A DNA stretch of 64,000 nucleotides from an uncultured bacterium (GTDB lineage Bacteria > Planctomycetota > Phycisphaerae > Phycisphaerales > SM1A02), in assembly GCA_903919715.1 (NCBI GenBank), contig CAIXJC010000001.1:1-64000 (forward strand), written 5' to 3'. The position numbers and the translations under genes are program-made. Below are positions 16,052 to 25,068 of the stretch, one piece after another. Each line of letters starts with the position of its first letter. The first letter of the stretch is position 1. The notes under the pieces were generated by a model. That model saw only the letters and a list, made by a program, of their open reading frames with translations. It ran no database searches and was not told where the DNA came from.

Positions 16052-18583
16052 TTACGGGCATGCTCCCCATCCGCCGAGGACTGTCGCCAGATCGGTTCCG
16101 TCCGTTGCTCCGTCTCCATTCACGTCTGAAGAGCCGCCAGTTCCCCATCCGCTCAAGAGGATTGTCAGGTCAACTCCGTCAACCAAGTGATCTCCAGAGA
16201 TATCTCCGGGGCAGGCTGGTGCAACAGTGCAATCATTACGAGTGATCAGAAGATCGTCGATTCCGCCTTCGAGTGTGCTTGCAGTCAGATTGTCCGACAT
16301 GGAAAATCGAATTCGGAATGTTTGGCCTGGGTTTACGGCATCAGAGAGCAGCTTGCTCTTGAACTGCCACGCATTCGTGTTCGCAGCATCTCGTTCGAGC
16401 AACGTCCACGCTCCACCATCAACGGAGACCTCTGTGTTAAACGGGTCCAATTGAGTTGTCGAAGAGCAGTAGTACCACTTCCAAAATGTAATAAGTGCAT
16501 CTGATCCACCGTTGGTGTACGACGGTGACGTCAAGTATGCATATCCGCCGTCAACATCATGTGCGCTTGCAGCTTGACCCGCAGTGCTGAGTTGGGTGAC
16601 GAAACAATTCACTCCAGTTGGAGTGTGGTCGTCTGTCGGTTCGGCTGGTGCTCCCGAGACGGATGACCCAATTGGATCGCCCAACTGCCACGCTCCACCA
16701 GTGAGAGCCGCATCAGCACTCGCAACCCATCCAGGTGCACCACCTTCGAAATTTTCATCGATGATGACCGTCACTCCAGTCGTTGTTGATGGCGCATAGA
16801 AAATGACGGGTGCGTTTGCAGGCGCATTGATCGTTGGAGTGCCAGCGGAAGTCGATGTCGCTGAAACGTAATAATTCAACTGCTGGCCGCAAGCCGTTGC
16901 GGGCAACCGAGCGATGTATGCACCGGCAGTTCCGCCGCTCAATGCTGTGGTCGACCATGTTCCGTTGTTGATTCGGTAATGGAGTAGTTCTGATCCAGGT
17001 TGAATCGATCCAAAGAGCGCCGTAATAGTCACGGCAACATCAAAGGTTGCGCCAGCAGGAATCGTTGCGGGGTTTCCAGATGGGAATGCAAATGTCAAAG
17101 GAATGGGTGGCAGATTGATCCAGACCTTGATTCCAGAGCATCCGCCGGTGACCATGTCGAGCCAGCCATCGCCATTGAGATCGAACACAGCGACATCGAA
17201 CAGCGAAGAGAGATCAGCAGTTGGCAAGACTGTTGTGTCTTCAGCCAGCAATCCTCCTGCGATTCCAGTGTTCTTATAGATCTTCGTTCGACGTCCAGAG
17301 CTTGGGCAGAATGGTCCTAAATCCGAATCAACGTCCGTGATGATCACATCCGTTCTGCCGTCACGATTCAAGTCTCCCACTGAAATAGTGTTTCCGAATT
17401 CGCTCGTCGATCCAGCAATGACCGTAAGCGCGTAATTCGGTTGTCCATCAGCTGCGTTGCCGGTGTTGAGCGCATATCGATCTTGGCCGTCGTCAGCAAT
17501 AACGAAGTCCAACTTGCCATCGCCATTCAAGTCGGCAACATTCTGTCCGTATGGAGCCAAACCTGGATAGACCGACTTCAGTGTCCAAGTTTGCCCAGGT
17601 CCAGTTGGTCCAGTTCGGTTCGTCAGAATCGCAGCGTCCTGTCCAGAAGTCAGCGTGCTGACACGCAGCACGTCAGGTAGACCGTCATTGTTGAAGTCAC
17701 CAGTGTTGCACATGTTTCCGAATGCAGAAGCCAACTGTGTTGCCGTCATCTTTGTCGTGGTCGTGTCGTAAAAATATCCAGGTCCAGGGCCGCCCGCCGT
17801 GTTTCCCCAGTTGTAGAGCAATTTGTTGTCGAAATCCTTGGTCGCAACTTCGGCGGGCGATTGCTGGCACTCGCCGGCATCTGCTGTGTCACCGTCGTTG
17901 TTCATGTCGATGCAGATCGTTCCGCTCGTCTCTGGCGTGTCGTAATCAACGTAATACAGATCGACGAAACCATCGCCGTTAAAGTCGGCAACTGCCAAAT
18001 CGCAGAGGCGTGGATTCGCAGCAGATCCATTCTTTGCGAAGAGTTCGGGTATGCGTGCGTCTTCAAATCGAAAGCCCTGCCACTGCCCAGACGCATTGTT
18101 GCCGAGATTGCGATAGACGCGCGGTTGACCGAGCATTGCGCTGACTGTGTCCGACATTGTTGTCGCAGTAATCAAATCGACCCAGCCGTCGTTGTCAACA
18201 TCGAAGGCTTCGACATCGCGGTCGTTGACTTCGTCGAACATTCCCAGTGAACCCGCAACATCGGCCGCTTGTCCGTAGGCGCTTGTTCGGTCGGTCAGGA
18301 CGCCGCCTTCGTTCATCAACAAGAGGTCTCGAAAGAATCCGCATCCTGTGCATGTCGATTGAATTGATCCTGGAAACTTTCGCATGACGATGAGATCAAG
18401 ATCGCCGTCATTATCAAAGTCTGCGTACGCAAAGTCTTTTTCAATATTGTCTTGGCCGATCATCGCTGCGCTGGCGACCAATCGACTCGATGTTTGGTTG
18501 GAGAAAGAAACCCATTGTCCTGACGCATTCGAAAGCGGCAGTGCGATGAGGGAGAGGAGGAATATCGAATTTTGGATTCGCAT
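16052..18583 (-). CDS. Secreted FG-GAP/VCBS repeat protein with dockerin-like C-terminal tag
   Basis: 843 residues with a signal peptide (ILLSLIALPLSNASG region). The N-terminal half carries FG-GAP/VCBS repeats with Ca-type loops (DFDNDGDLD, DVDNDGWVD, DFNGDGFVD, DFNNDGLPD, DLNGDGKLD, DLNRDGRTD). A fibronectin/jelly-roll-like region follows (about 490-780). The C-terminus is a two-repeat dockerin-like module (GDISGDHLVDGVDL and DVNGDGATDGTDL) ending in WGACP. Such tags in planctomycetes are thought to be sorting or anchoring signals. It lies 36 bp downstream of the di-heme oxidoreductase gene, probably in one operon. Confidence 0.82.
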   Translation of the reverse strand: MRIQNSIFLLSLIALPLSNASGQWVSFSNQTSSRLVASAAMIGQDNIEKDFAYADFDNDGDLDLIVMRKFPGSIQSTCTGCGFFRDLLLMNEGGVLTDRTSAYGQAADVAGSLGMFDEVNDRDVEAFDVDNDGWVDLITATTMSDTVSAMLGQPRVYRNLGNNASGQWQGFRFEDARIPELFAKNGSAANPRLCDLAVADFNGDGFVDLYYVDYDTPETSGTICIDMNNDGDTADAGECQQSPAEVATKDFDNKLLYNWGNTAGGPGPGYFYDTTTTKMTATQLASAFGNMCNTGDFNNDGLPDVLRVSTLTSGQDAAILTNRTGPTGPGQTWTLKSVYPGLAPYGQNVADLNGDGKLDFVIADDGQDRYALNTGNAADGQPNYALTVIAGSTSEFGNTISVGDLNRDGRTDVIITDVDSDLGPFCPSSGRRTKIYKNTGIAGGLLAEDTTVLPTADLSSLFDVAVFDLNGDGWLDMVTGGCSGIKVWINLPPIPLTFAFPSGNPATIPAGATFDVAVTITALFGSIQPGSELLHYRINNGTWSTTALSGGTAGAYIARLPATACGQQLNYYVSATSTSAGTPTINAPANAPVIFYAPSTTTGVTVIIDENFEGGAPGWVASADAALTGGAWQLGDPIGSSVSGAPAEPTDDHTPTGVNCFVTQLSTAGQAASAHDVDGGYAYLTSPSYTNGGSDALITFWKWYYCSSTTQLDPFNTEVSVDGGAWTLLERDAANTNAWQFKSKLLSDAVNPGQTFRIRFSMSDNLTASTLEGGIDDLLITRNDCTVAPACPGDISGDHLVDGVDLTILLSGWGTGGSSDVNGDGATDGTDLATVLGGWGACP

Positions 18584-18619
18584 AATTGTTGTTCTTAAAT
18601 TGAATGGGTCAAATCAAAT

Positions 18620-20284
18620 TCAGGGGCATGCGCCCCAGCCAGCTAAAACGATTGCTAGATCGATGCCGTCGGTCGCACCGTTATGGTCGAGGTCACTCGC
18701 GCCAGGTCCACCCCATCCGGCAAGGATGATCGCAAGGTCAACGCCGTTGACGATGTGGTCGCCACTCGCATCTGCGGCGCATGCTGAACATTCGTCTGGA
18801 ACTCCATCGTTGTTCGCATCTTGGCTCACGCCCAGTGCGATATCTCGAAGATCAGCAAAACCATTGCGATTGCAGTCCAAGATTTCGCCGTCGAATGCTT
18901 GGACGAAAAGGTCGACGTCGATGGAATTGACAACGCCGTTCTGGTCGATGTCAGCAATCGCACAATCGTCATTGGGATTGGTCGCGCCTTGGGCGATACA
19001 GGTGCGCAGTGCGAAGAAGTCCAAGATGTCGACGATGTTGTCGCCGTCGAAATCGAATTCAGCGCGACCGAGTGAATCGAGGAACTTGACGAGCTTGGTC
19101 TTGTTGACCGGCGAAAGTGCGGCAAATGCAGCAGCGCTACTCGCAGCCTCACCAAATGGGCCGTGTTCTGCGATGGCAGCGGTCACTCGAGTAGTGAATG
19201 ATCCGCCACCTGCCGCACCATTATGCAGCATCGGATCGCGGCGCCTGACGCCCCACAGAGTCGGCGTTCGCATTTCGGCTTCGCCCGCGTTGCCGTCGCT
19301 GATGCCGTCAGCAAGTAATCCCATGTCGTGAAGAAGGAAGTCGCAATATGGCCGAATGGTCTTGCTGCGGATCGAATCTTCGAGCGAAGGATTATTCGAT
19401 GTCGTGAACTGTGCAACATGGCATTTCGCACAGCCAACTTGATTGAAGAGCATTTCGCCATCCATGCCAGACTTGGGAGTCTGTGGCGGAGGCGCAAGGT
19501 AACGCTGGAAATCGGTGACGCGGTCAATGAATCCAATGCCATTGGAATCAACGACATCTTCTGGATCCGCAACTTCGTCGCAGATCGAAAGACGTGCGGA
19601 GTCTCCGTTTGGCGCGTTCTCAACGGGCAGTAGGCGATTCGTGAGTCCCATTTCGTTTCGAGATGCATCAGACGAGAAACTCAATACCGTTGCGATTTGC
19701 GCCTTCCATCCAAAGCGCCCAGCCCGCAGCGGGCTCCCCGATGGGGCTTCGAGCGGAGTCACCCAGTGAACGCGACCACTGACGCCGTCACCGTTTGTGT
19801 CGACATCATCTGCGTTGGCAGCAATTTGAGAATCGGGAATCGCTTCGACCAATCCGAATGCCATCGAACTGTTCGTCAAGCGCGTGCGAACGATGGTGGC
19901 ATCGGCAGGAACGATCTCCGCACAGAACGAACTGGTGGCAAGGGCTTGCGCAAGGGACTGCGTCTCGCCAGGGTAAAGCTCGAAAGCACCTTTGTTTTCC
20001 ATACCGAAGCGCGTCACGGAAATGGCGCCCCAGCCACCGAGAGGGTTTGCGTGGCATGAACCGCAGTTGCTTTTGTTACCTATCGGTCCCCATCCTTCCG
20101 CAATTGGGATCGGTCGACTGTAAAGAATCTTTCCTGTTTCAAATCGATCGATTTGTGCCGTCGTCAGCCCATCGAGCATTGCCCCCATTCGAGGTTGCAT
20201 GGTTGGCGCGTCCGCCAAAGCGCCGTGTGCGAAGGCGATCGCTGCCAAAGTTCCGCCAAATAGCTCGATCTTTGTTCGTTTCAT
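18620..20284 (-). CDS. Secreted di-heme oxidoreductase (DHOR/peroxidase-like) with dockerin-like tag
   Basis: 554 residues, signal peptide ending near HGALADA. Two CXXCH heme sites, CGSCH (about 78) and CAKCH (about 285), with the DHOR pattern of an N-terminal NCGSCHANPLGGWG and LWGVRRRDPMLHNG before a C-terminal helix. The family is annotated as di-heme or thiol oxidoreductase, related to di-heme peroxidases. A dockerin-like tail (ASGDHIVNGVDLA, DLDHNGATDGIDLA) ends in WGACP like the downstream neighbour. An extra Ca-loop module (DFDGDNIVDILDF, DIDQNGVVNSIDV) precedes it. It is divergent from the TPR lipoprotein gene. Confidence 0.82.
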   Translation of the reverse strand: MKRTKIELFGGTLAAIAFAHGALADAPTMQPRMGAMLDGLTTAQIDRFETGKILYSRPIPIAEGWGPIGNKSNCGSCHANPLGGWGAISVTRFGMENKGAFELYPGETQSLAQALATSSFCAEIVPADATIVRTRLTNSSMAFGLVEAIPDSQIAANADDVDTNGDGVSGRVHWVTPLEAPSGSPLRAGRFGWKAQIATVLSFSSDASRNEMGLTNRLLPVENAPNGDSARLSICDEVADPEDVVDSNGIGFIDRVTDFQRYLAPPPQTPKSGMDGEMLFNQVGCAKCHVAQFTTSNNPSLEDSIRSKTIRPYCDFLLHDMGLLADGISDGNAGEAEMRTPTLWGVRRRDPMLHNGAAGGGSFTTRVTAAIAEHGPFGEAASSAAAFAALSPVNKTKLVKFLDSLGRAEFDFDGDNIVDILDFFALRTCIAQGATNPNDDCAIADIDQNGVVNSIDVDLFVQAFDGEILDCNRNGFADLRDIALGVSQDANNDGVPDECSACAADASGDHIVNGVDLAIILAGWGGPGASDLDHNGATDGIDLAIVLAGWGACP

Positions 20285-20319
20285 GTCGTTGTCTTGCGCC
20301 TTTCAGTTGCCGAGCAGTC

Positions 20320-20352
20320 AAGTCACTGGGAAGTCATTGGGAAGTCATTGGG
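20320..20352. promoter_or_regulatory. Three tandem 11-bp direct repeats in a divergent promoter region
   Basis: AAGTCACTGGG (20320-20330), AAGTCATTGGG (20331-20341) and AAGTCATTGGG (20342-20352) follow one another with no gap. The 11-bp period places each copy on the same helical face. The array lies 36 bp upstream of the di-heme oxidoreductase start (20284) and about 70 bp upstream of the TPR lipoprotein start (20423), so it could control either. An operator role is inferred from position and period. Confidence 0.5.
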
Positions 20353-20422
20353 GCAAATTCGATCTCTCAAACCATAATGTAGCCCAATAATCAGCACTTG
20401 CCACTTTCATTCGCCGAATAGC

Positions 20423-21352
20423 ATGGGTTCGATGCAACTGGGTCAAAGTATTTCTAAGTTCTCGCTGTCAGCCCATGTCTCGGGTCTCAGATTGGGTCTC
20501 GGATTGATCCTCTTCGGCTCAATCTTGGGATGTAGCGATAATTCTGTGAAGACACAAACGAGCCAGTCCAACCAGAGCACGGCGGAACGGGCCCAGATAG
20601 ATCCATCGGTAACTACCGATTCGCCCACTGGGAAACGGATGGATCTTCCAACCAGTCCACCCTTGGCGCCCGCGATCCAGCATCAGAATCTTGCGGTCGG
20701 GGCTCAACTTCTCACTTCTGGGCAGTTTGCCGATGCGGAAATAGTGCTCCGAACGATTCTGAAAGAGCAACCAGATTGTGCGCGCGCGGAGTTTCTGCTC
20801 GGCGTGGCGCTGATGAAGCAGAAGCAGTACGCGAAGGCTCGTCCACTCCTCGAGGAGAGTTTGGCAAGGAATCAGGATTTTTCTGGACGGAAGCAGGTGG
20901 ATCACTTCCTTGGGTGGACCTGTTTTTATTTGGGAGATTTGGAATCAGCGAAGCGATATTTTCAGAGTCATGTTGGTGCGGTTCCGACGGCTGACGATTC
21001 GTATTACGGACTCGCTGTGATCGCAATCGACGAAGATCGGATTTCCGATGCACAAGTCGCTCTCGAGCGGGCGATGGATTTGATCGGTGCGAATCCCGCT
21101 CGAAAGCAGGATCGTGCCAAGGTGCTTGCGCGGCTTGGCGACATCGAACTTCGGCGCGACAAAGTTGATCAGGCGCTCTCACTCTATGAAGAGGCGTCTG
21201 AGATTTGGCCGGATCATTACGAAGTGTGGGGCAAATTATCGCGGGTCTATGACAGCCTCAATCGTCCACTCGATGCCGAACATGCACGAGCGCAGCAGAA
21301 GTCAGCAATGCAGCGAATAGGTCGTGCGCCACTTCAAGAGTCACTGCCGTGA
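20423..21352 (+). CDS. TPR lipoprotein
   Basis: 309 residues. The signal peptide ends in a lipobox, FGSILGC, with the acylated Cys near residue 38. A Ser/Thr-rich linker precedes about five TPR units (roughly 90-300), for example FADAEIVLRTILKEQPDCARAE. It overlaps the following CRTAC1-like gene at the stop codon (TGATG), so the two are almost certainly co-translated. It is probably an envelope scaffold partner of that beta-propeller protein. Its specific role is unknown. Confidence 0.8.
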   Translation: MGSMQLGQSISKFSLSAHVSGLRLGLGLILFGSILGCSDNSVKTQTSQSNQSTAERAQIDPSVTTDSPTGKRMDLPTSPPLAPAIQHQNLAVGAQLLTSGQFADAEIVLRTILKEQPDCARAEFLLGVALMKQKQYAKARPLLEESLARNQDFSGRKQVDHFLGWTCFYLGDLESAKRYFQSHVGAVPTADDSYYGLAVIAIDEDRISDAQVALERAMDLIGANPARKQDRAKVLARLGDIELRRDKVDQALSLYEEASEIWPDHYEVWGKLSRVYDSLNRPLDAEHARAQQKSAMQRIGRAPLQESLP

Positions 21353-23067
21353 TGTTGTTGGTCGCATGTCTCTCGATCTGGATTGCACAGGTCTCTAGCG
21401 CCCCAGTGCTCGATCATGTGCAGGAGCGTCCCTCGATTCAAATGGAGGATGTCACCGCTGCATCTGGGATCAATTTCGTGACGACCTCTGGCGCATCGCC
21501 GAGCACTCAAATTATCGAAGTGAAGGGTGGGGGAATCGCAATTATTGACATGGATAATGACGGGGATTTCGACCTTTTTTTCCCAAACGGTGCGCTGCTC
21601 GGTCAACCCTCTCAGGGACCAGGAGCACGGCTATATGAAAACGTGGGACGCATGCGATTTCGAGACGTCACTGCGGCGAGTGGAATCAATCATCATGCGT
21701 GGAGTTTCGGATGTGCAGTGGGGGACTATGACGCAGATGGGCTCGACGACATTTATATCGCATGCGCTGGACCAGATCGACTTCTTCGCAATCTTGGTGG
21801 AGGTCGGTTCGCAGATGTCACGGAGGCGGCTGGTCTGGGACACGAATCAATGTGGGGTACGTCTGCCGCATTCGCAGATCTCGACGGGGATAACGATTTA
21901 GATCTGTATGTCACAAACTATGTCGAGTGCGATCCTGCAACACCGATTCCACCTGCGCACTTCCGCGGGATGGAAGTGATCAATGGTCCGCGGGGATTGC
22001 GTGCACAGCCCGATTTGCTGTACGAAAATCTCGGGAACGGAACGTTTGAAGATCGCAGTGAAACCTCTGGCATTCGTATTCCTCCTGCGAGTTATGGTTT
22101 GAATGTTGCCGTGCTTGATCTAACGCAGGATGGGCTTCCAGACATTTATGTTGGCAACGACTCGAGGAGTAATTTTCTCTTTAAGAATCTGGGGCATTTA
22201 CGATTTGAAGAAGTCGGCGTTCGAACGGGAACGGCGACGAATATCGAAGGAGCGGAGCAGGCGACGATGGGCATCGCAATCGGCGATGTCAACGCCGATG
22301 GTCATCCAGATCTTCTGACGACGAACTTCAGTGACGATACAAACACCCTATTTGTCAGCAGAAATGACGGGTTTTTCGATGACCGAACATCGCAGTATGG
22401 AATCGGCATGCCGTCGCGAACACTCTGCGGTTGGGCAGCCGCATTCCTGGATCTCGACCACGATGGTGACGAGGACCTCTTCATCGTCAATGGCCATGTG
22501 TATCCCCAAGCGACGCGTGCCAGCATGAACAGTGACTACGCCCAGCCGCCGCTCGTGATGACTCGCGATGGCGAACGATTTGTCACTCTCAAAGATTCCT
22601 CGCAAGGATGGTTGAACAATCCGCGGCGCGATCGATCGGCTGTCTTCGCCGACTTTGACGGCGACGGCGACGAAGATGCGATTGTGACTGGAGTCAATGA
22701 GCCAGTGCAGGTTCTGGAGAATAAACATGATTGCAAGGATGACTGGGTGATCATCGCTCTTGACGATCCTGCGCACAAAGGCAATCGCCACGCAGTTGGC
22801 TCGCGCATCGAACTCTCGGTGGGCGGCAGAAAGCAGACTCGGTGGATTATTGGTGGCGGACCGTTTCAATCCAACACTCCACTCGAGGCGCACTTTGGGA
22901 TTGGTTCCTTGTCGAAGGCGACTGATCCGGCAGCACCAGTTGTGATCGCTGTGACGTGGCCAGACGGCGCACAATCCACATCAACCGTGGCGCGCGGTAT
23001 GCGAACCGTGTTGGTCAAGCCCGCAAAGGATTCGCTCCAAGAGAAAGCGCTGGCACCCGCTAAATGA
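21352..23067 (+). CDS. Secreted CRTAC1-like FG-GAP/UnbV protein
   Basis: 571 residues from the ATG at 21352, with a GTG one codon earlier; it overlaps the TPR lipoprotein stop. The signal peptide ends near VSSAP. FG-GAP loops DMDNDGDFD, DYDADGLDD, DLDGDNDLD, DVNADGHPD, DLDHDGDED and DFDGDGDED form a predicted beta-propeller. The UnbV/ASPIC domain is at the C-terminus (HAVGSRIELSVGGRKQTRWI, VTWPDGAQSTS). It has the same architecture as the protein at 13856 but carries a cleavable signal instead of an anchor. It overlaps the convergent cls gene by 8 bp. Confidence 0.82.
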   Translation: MLLVACLSIWIAQVSSAPVLDHVQERPSIQMEDVTAASGINFVTTSGASPSTQIIEVKGGGIAIIDMDNDGDFDLFFPNGALLGQPSQGPGARLYENVGRMRFRDVTAASGINHHAWSFGCAVGDYDADGLDDIYIACAGPDRLLRNLGGGRFADVTEAAGLGHESMWGTSAAFADLDGDNDLDLYVTNYVECDPATPIPPAHFRGMEVINGPRGLRAQPDLLYENLGNGTFEDRSETSGIRIPPASYGLNVAVLDLTQDGLPDIYVGNDSRSNFLFKNLGHLRFEEVGVRTGTATNIEGAEQATMGIAIGDVNADGHPDLLTTNFSDDTNTLFVSRNDGFFDDRTSQYGIGMPSRTLCGWAAAFLDLDHDGDEDLFIVNGHVYPQATRASMNSDYAQPPLVMTRDGERFVTLKDSSQGWLNNPRRDRSAVFADFDGDGDEDAIVTGVNEPVQVLENKHDCKDDWVIIALDDPAHKGNRHAVGSRIELSVGGRKQTRWIIGGGPFQSNTPLEAHFGIGSLSKATDPAAPVVIAVTWPDGAQSTSTVARGMRTVLVKPAKDSLQEKALAPAK

Positions 23068-24571
23068 GCGGGGAAACAAGGGCTGCAGTGTTCTGGACCA
23101 ACTGCCGTCGCAACGACTGAATTCCCCATGATTCCTGCGTGACACAGACGCTTTGACTCATATATGACTGCTGAAGCGCTCGGATCTCGCGTGCGAACGA
23201 ATCGTCATACATGATGGCGCTCACTTCAAAGTTGATTTCAAAACTACGCCGATCAAGATTGCTCGAGGTCACAATCGAGAAGAGTTGATCCACGCTGACC
23301 GTCTTTGCATGCAGAAGCCCCTTGGTGTATTCGTGGATTTCGATTCCCGCTGCAAGCATGGCGGAGTATCGAGCGCGACTCGCTTGTCCGACGAGCCAAC
23401 TGTTGTTGCGACGTGGGACCACGAGATGAACGGCAACACCGCGCTGCGCCGCAACGCATAGTGCGCTGAACATGTCTGAGTCCGGCACAAAGTACGGGGT
23501 GGTCAGAATGATTTCCTTGCGTGCAACCTGAATCGAAGCGATCAAGAGTGATCTCACTGCATCGTTGTCATAGTTGGGACCAGAAGCCATGATCTGGACT
23601 GCGCAACCGCCCGATTGGTACGGAGGCATGTGGTTGAGCAATGATTCGAGTGACTCGTTGGTGTCGAGATACCAATCTTCGGCGAAAATAAGTTGTAATT
23701 CGCGAACAACGGGTCCGTTGATGCGCATCATGCAATCGACCCATGGAGCAAACCGCGTTTGCACGCCAAACTCTGGCGCAGCAATGTTCATACTTCCCAT
23801 CCAGCCAATTTCGCCATCCACCACGATGATTTTGCGGTGATTTCGAACGTCGATTCTGTGAATGAGCGCACGAAAATAATGAGTCGGTAGGGCAGCGACC
23901 ACGAACACGCCACGATCTTTCATCTTGCGACAGAGAGCACTCTTGAGAAAACTGCGGGAACCCTGTCCATCGGCGATCACGCGGCAAGTCACTCCACGCT
24001 CACTCGCAGTGATCAGTGCTTCTGCGATCGCCTCACCGACGCGGTCATCGAGCCAAATGTATGTCGTGCTGTGAACGCTCTTTGTTGCTCGCCGGATGTC
24101 TGCGAGCATCTGCTCAACGCACTGCTGCGAATCGCCAAAGAGTTGGGTGTGATTCCCAGAGATCGCAGGCGAGTGACTGACCCGCTGGGCGATATGCGCA
24201 ATCTGCTCATCGATTGGATCGAGTCGGAACGTTCTCGCGCGCGGATCATCATGTTTGTGGAACTGCGATTTGTCGAAGTGTTCCAGGATGAGTTTGTGCG
24301 TCTTACATCGGCGGGATCCCAGTCGACTTTCGCCGACAAGCAGGTATGCCAGAATTCCAAAGATTGGAAATGCAATCACGACGAGAACCCACGCTGTCGC
24401 AACTGGCGGACGTGCTCCCTTGCGCACGATGACGATTGCCGCAAGAATGATCCGAAAGACGAGTTCTGCGGTGAGACCCAGAAGTGCCCATCGTGTCCCC
24501 GCAAAGACCACGTCGGTCATCAAGAAATCAGCATGAATTTCTGGCAGGTGAAGGAGCAGTGCGTGCAGCAT
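23060..24571 (-). CDS. cls: Cardiolipin synthase (phospholipase D family)
   Basis: 503 residues. Two N-terminal transmembrane helices (about 25-47 and 58-80, PLDc_N type) precede two HKD catalytic motifs: HRKIIVVDGEIGWMGSMN and HAKTVSVDQLFSIVTSSN. The family condenses two phosphatidylglycerols to cardiolipin and glycerol at the inner membrane. It is the last gene of the murC-cls minus-strand run, 13 bp after greA. Confidence 0.92.
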   Translation of the reverse strand: MLHALLLHLPEIHADFLMTDVVFAGTRWALLGLTAELVFRIILAAIVIVRKGARPPVATAWVLVVIAFPIFGILAYLLVGESRLGSRRCKTHKLILEHFDKSQFHKHDDPRARTFRLDPIDEQIAHIAQRVSHSPAISGNHTQLFGDSQQCVEQMLADIRRATKSVHSTTYIWLDDRVGEAIAEALITASERGVTCRVIADGQGSRSFLKSALCRKMKDRGVFVVAALPTHYFRALIHRIDVRNHRKIIVVDGEIGWMGSMNIAAPEFGVQTRFAPWVDCMMRINGPVVRELQLIFAEDWYLDTNESLESLLNHMPPYQSGGCAVQIMASGPNYDNDAVRSLLIASIQVARKEIILTTPYFVPDSDMFSALCVAAQRGVAVHLVVPRRNNSWLVGQASRARYSAMLAAGIEIHEYTKGLLHAKTVSVDQLFSIVTSSNLDRRSFEINFEVSAIMYDDSFAREIRALQQSYMSQSVCVTQESWGIQSLRRQLVQNTAALVSPLI

Positions 24572-24584
24572 CAGCCCATCGAAT

Positions 24585-25052
24585 TCAGGTCAGAATTTCG
24601 ACCACCGTCAGCCGTCGTTCGCCGCGCGGAAGATTGACCCGAACTGTTTCACCGATGCGCAGTTTCATGAGTGCTTCGCCGATTGGGCTCGTCGTCGTCA
24701 CCTCGCGATGTTCGCTTTCGCCATTTTCTCCCAGGCTGCTGACGATCTTGTAGATCTCGACCGTCCCTGAATTTTCATCGCGAATTCGAACGATCGCACC
24801 TAAGAAAACCATGTCACTGGGCATTTCCCCTTCGAGAATCACTTGGACGGATTCGAGGCGGACGCTCAGTTCGCGGATCCGTAAATTGTTCATGGACTTG
24901 TCTTCGCGAGCCGCGTGATAATCCGAATTCTCACGAAGGTCACCGTGACCTCGTGCTTCGGCAATTCGCTCAATCAGCACTTTGTCGAGCGCGTGATATT
25001 CGCTTAATTGCTTTTCAAGCTTCTCTTTATCTGCTTTGGTTACGAATTCCAT
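24585..25052 (-). CDS. greA: GreA/GreB-type transcription elongation factor
   Basis: 155 residues from the ATG at 25052 (MEFVTKADKEKLEKQ); a longer in-frame ATG upstream is rejected because it would extend into the preceding gene. The N-terminal coiled coil contains the acidic tip motif ENSDYHAAREDK. The C-terminal FKBP-like domain ends SPIGEALMKLRIGETVRVNLP. GreA inserts its coiled coil into the RNA polymerase secondary channel and stimulates cleavage of backtracked RNA. It lies between a hypothetical membrane protein and cls. Confidence 0.92.
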   Translation of the reverse strand: MEFVTKADKEKLEKQLSEYHALDKVLIERIAEARGHGDLRENSDYHAAREDKSMNNLRIRELSVRLESVQVILEGEMPSDMVFLGAIVRIRDENSGTVEIYKIVSSLGENGESEHREVTTTSPIGEALMKLRIGETVRVNLPRGERRLTVVEILT

Positions 25053-25068
25053 AGAAGTGGCTTCTACG

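Noticed and set aside
15756-16190. Plus-strand open frame of about 144 codons
   Set aside because: It crosses the strong terminator at 15987-16012 and runs antisense into the dockerin tail; composition is unlike a real protein.
20316-20352. Definite Pho box
   Set aside because: The 11-bp period and GTCA core fit, but the rest of the unit (CTGGG/TTGGG) differs from the known consensus and no pho genes are nearby, so only a generic operator is proposed.
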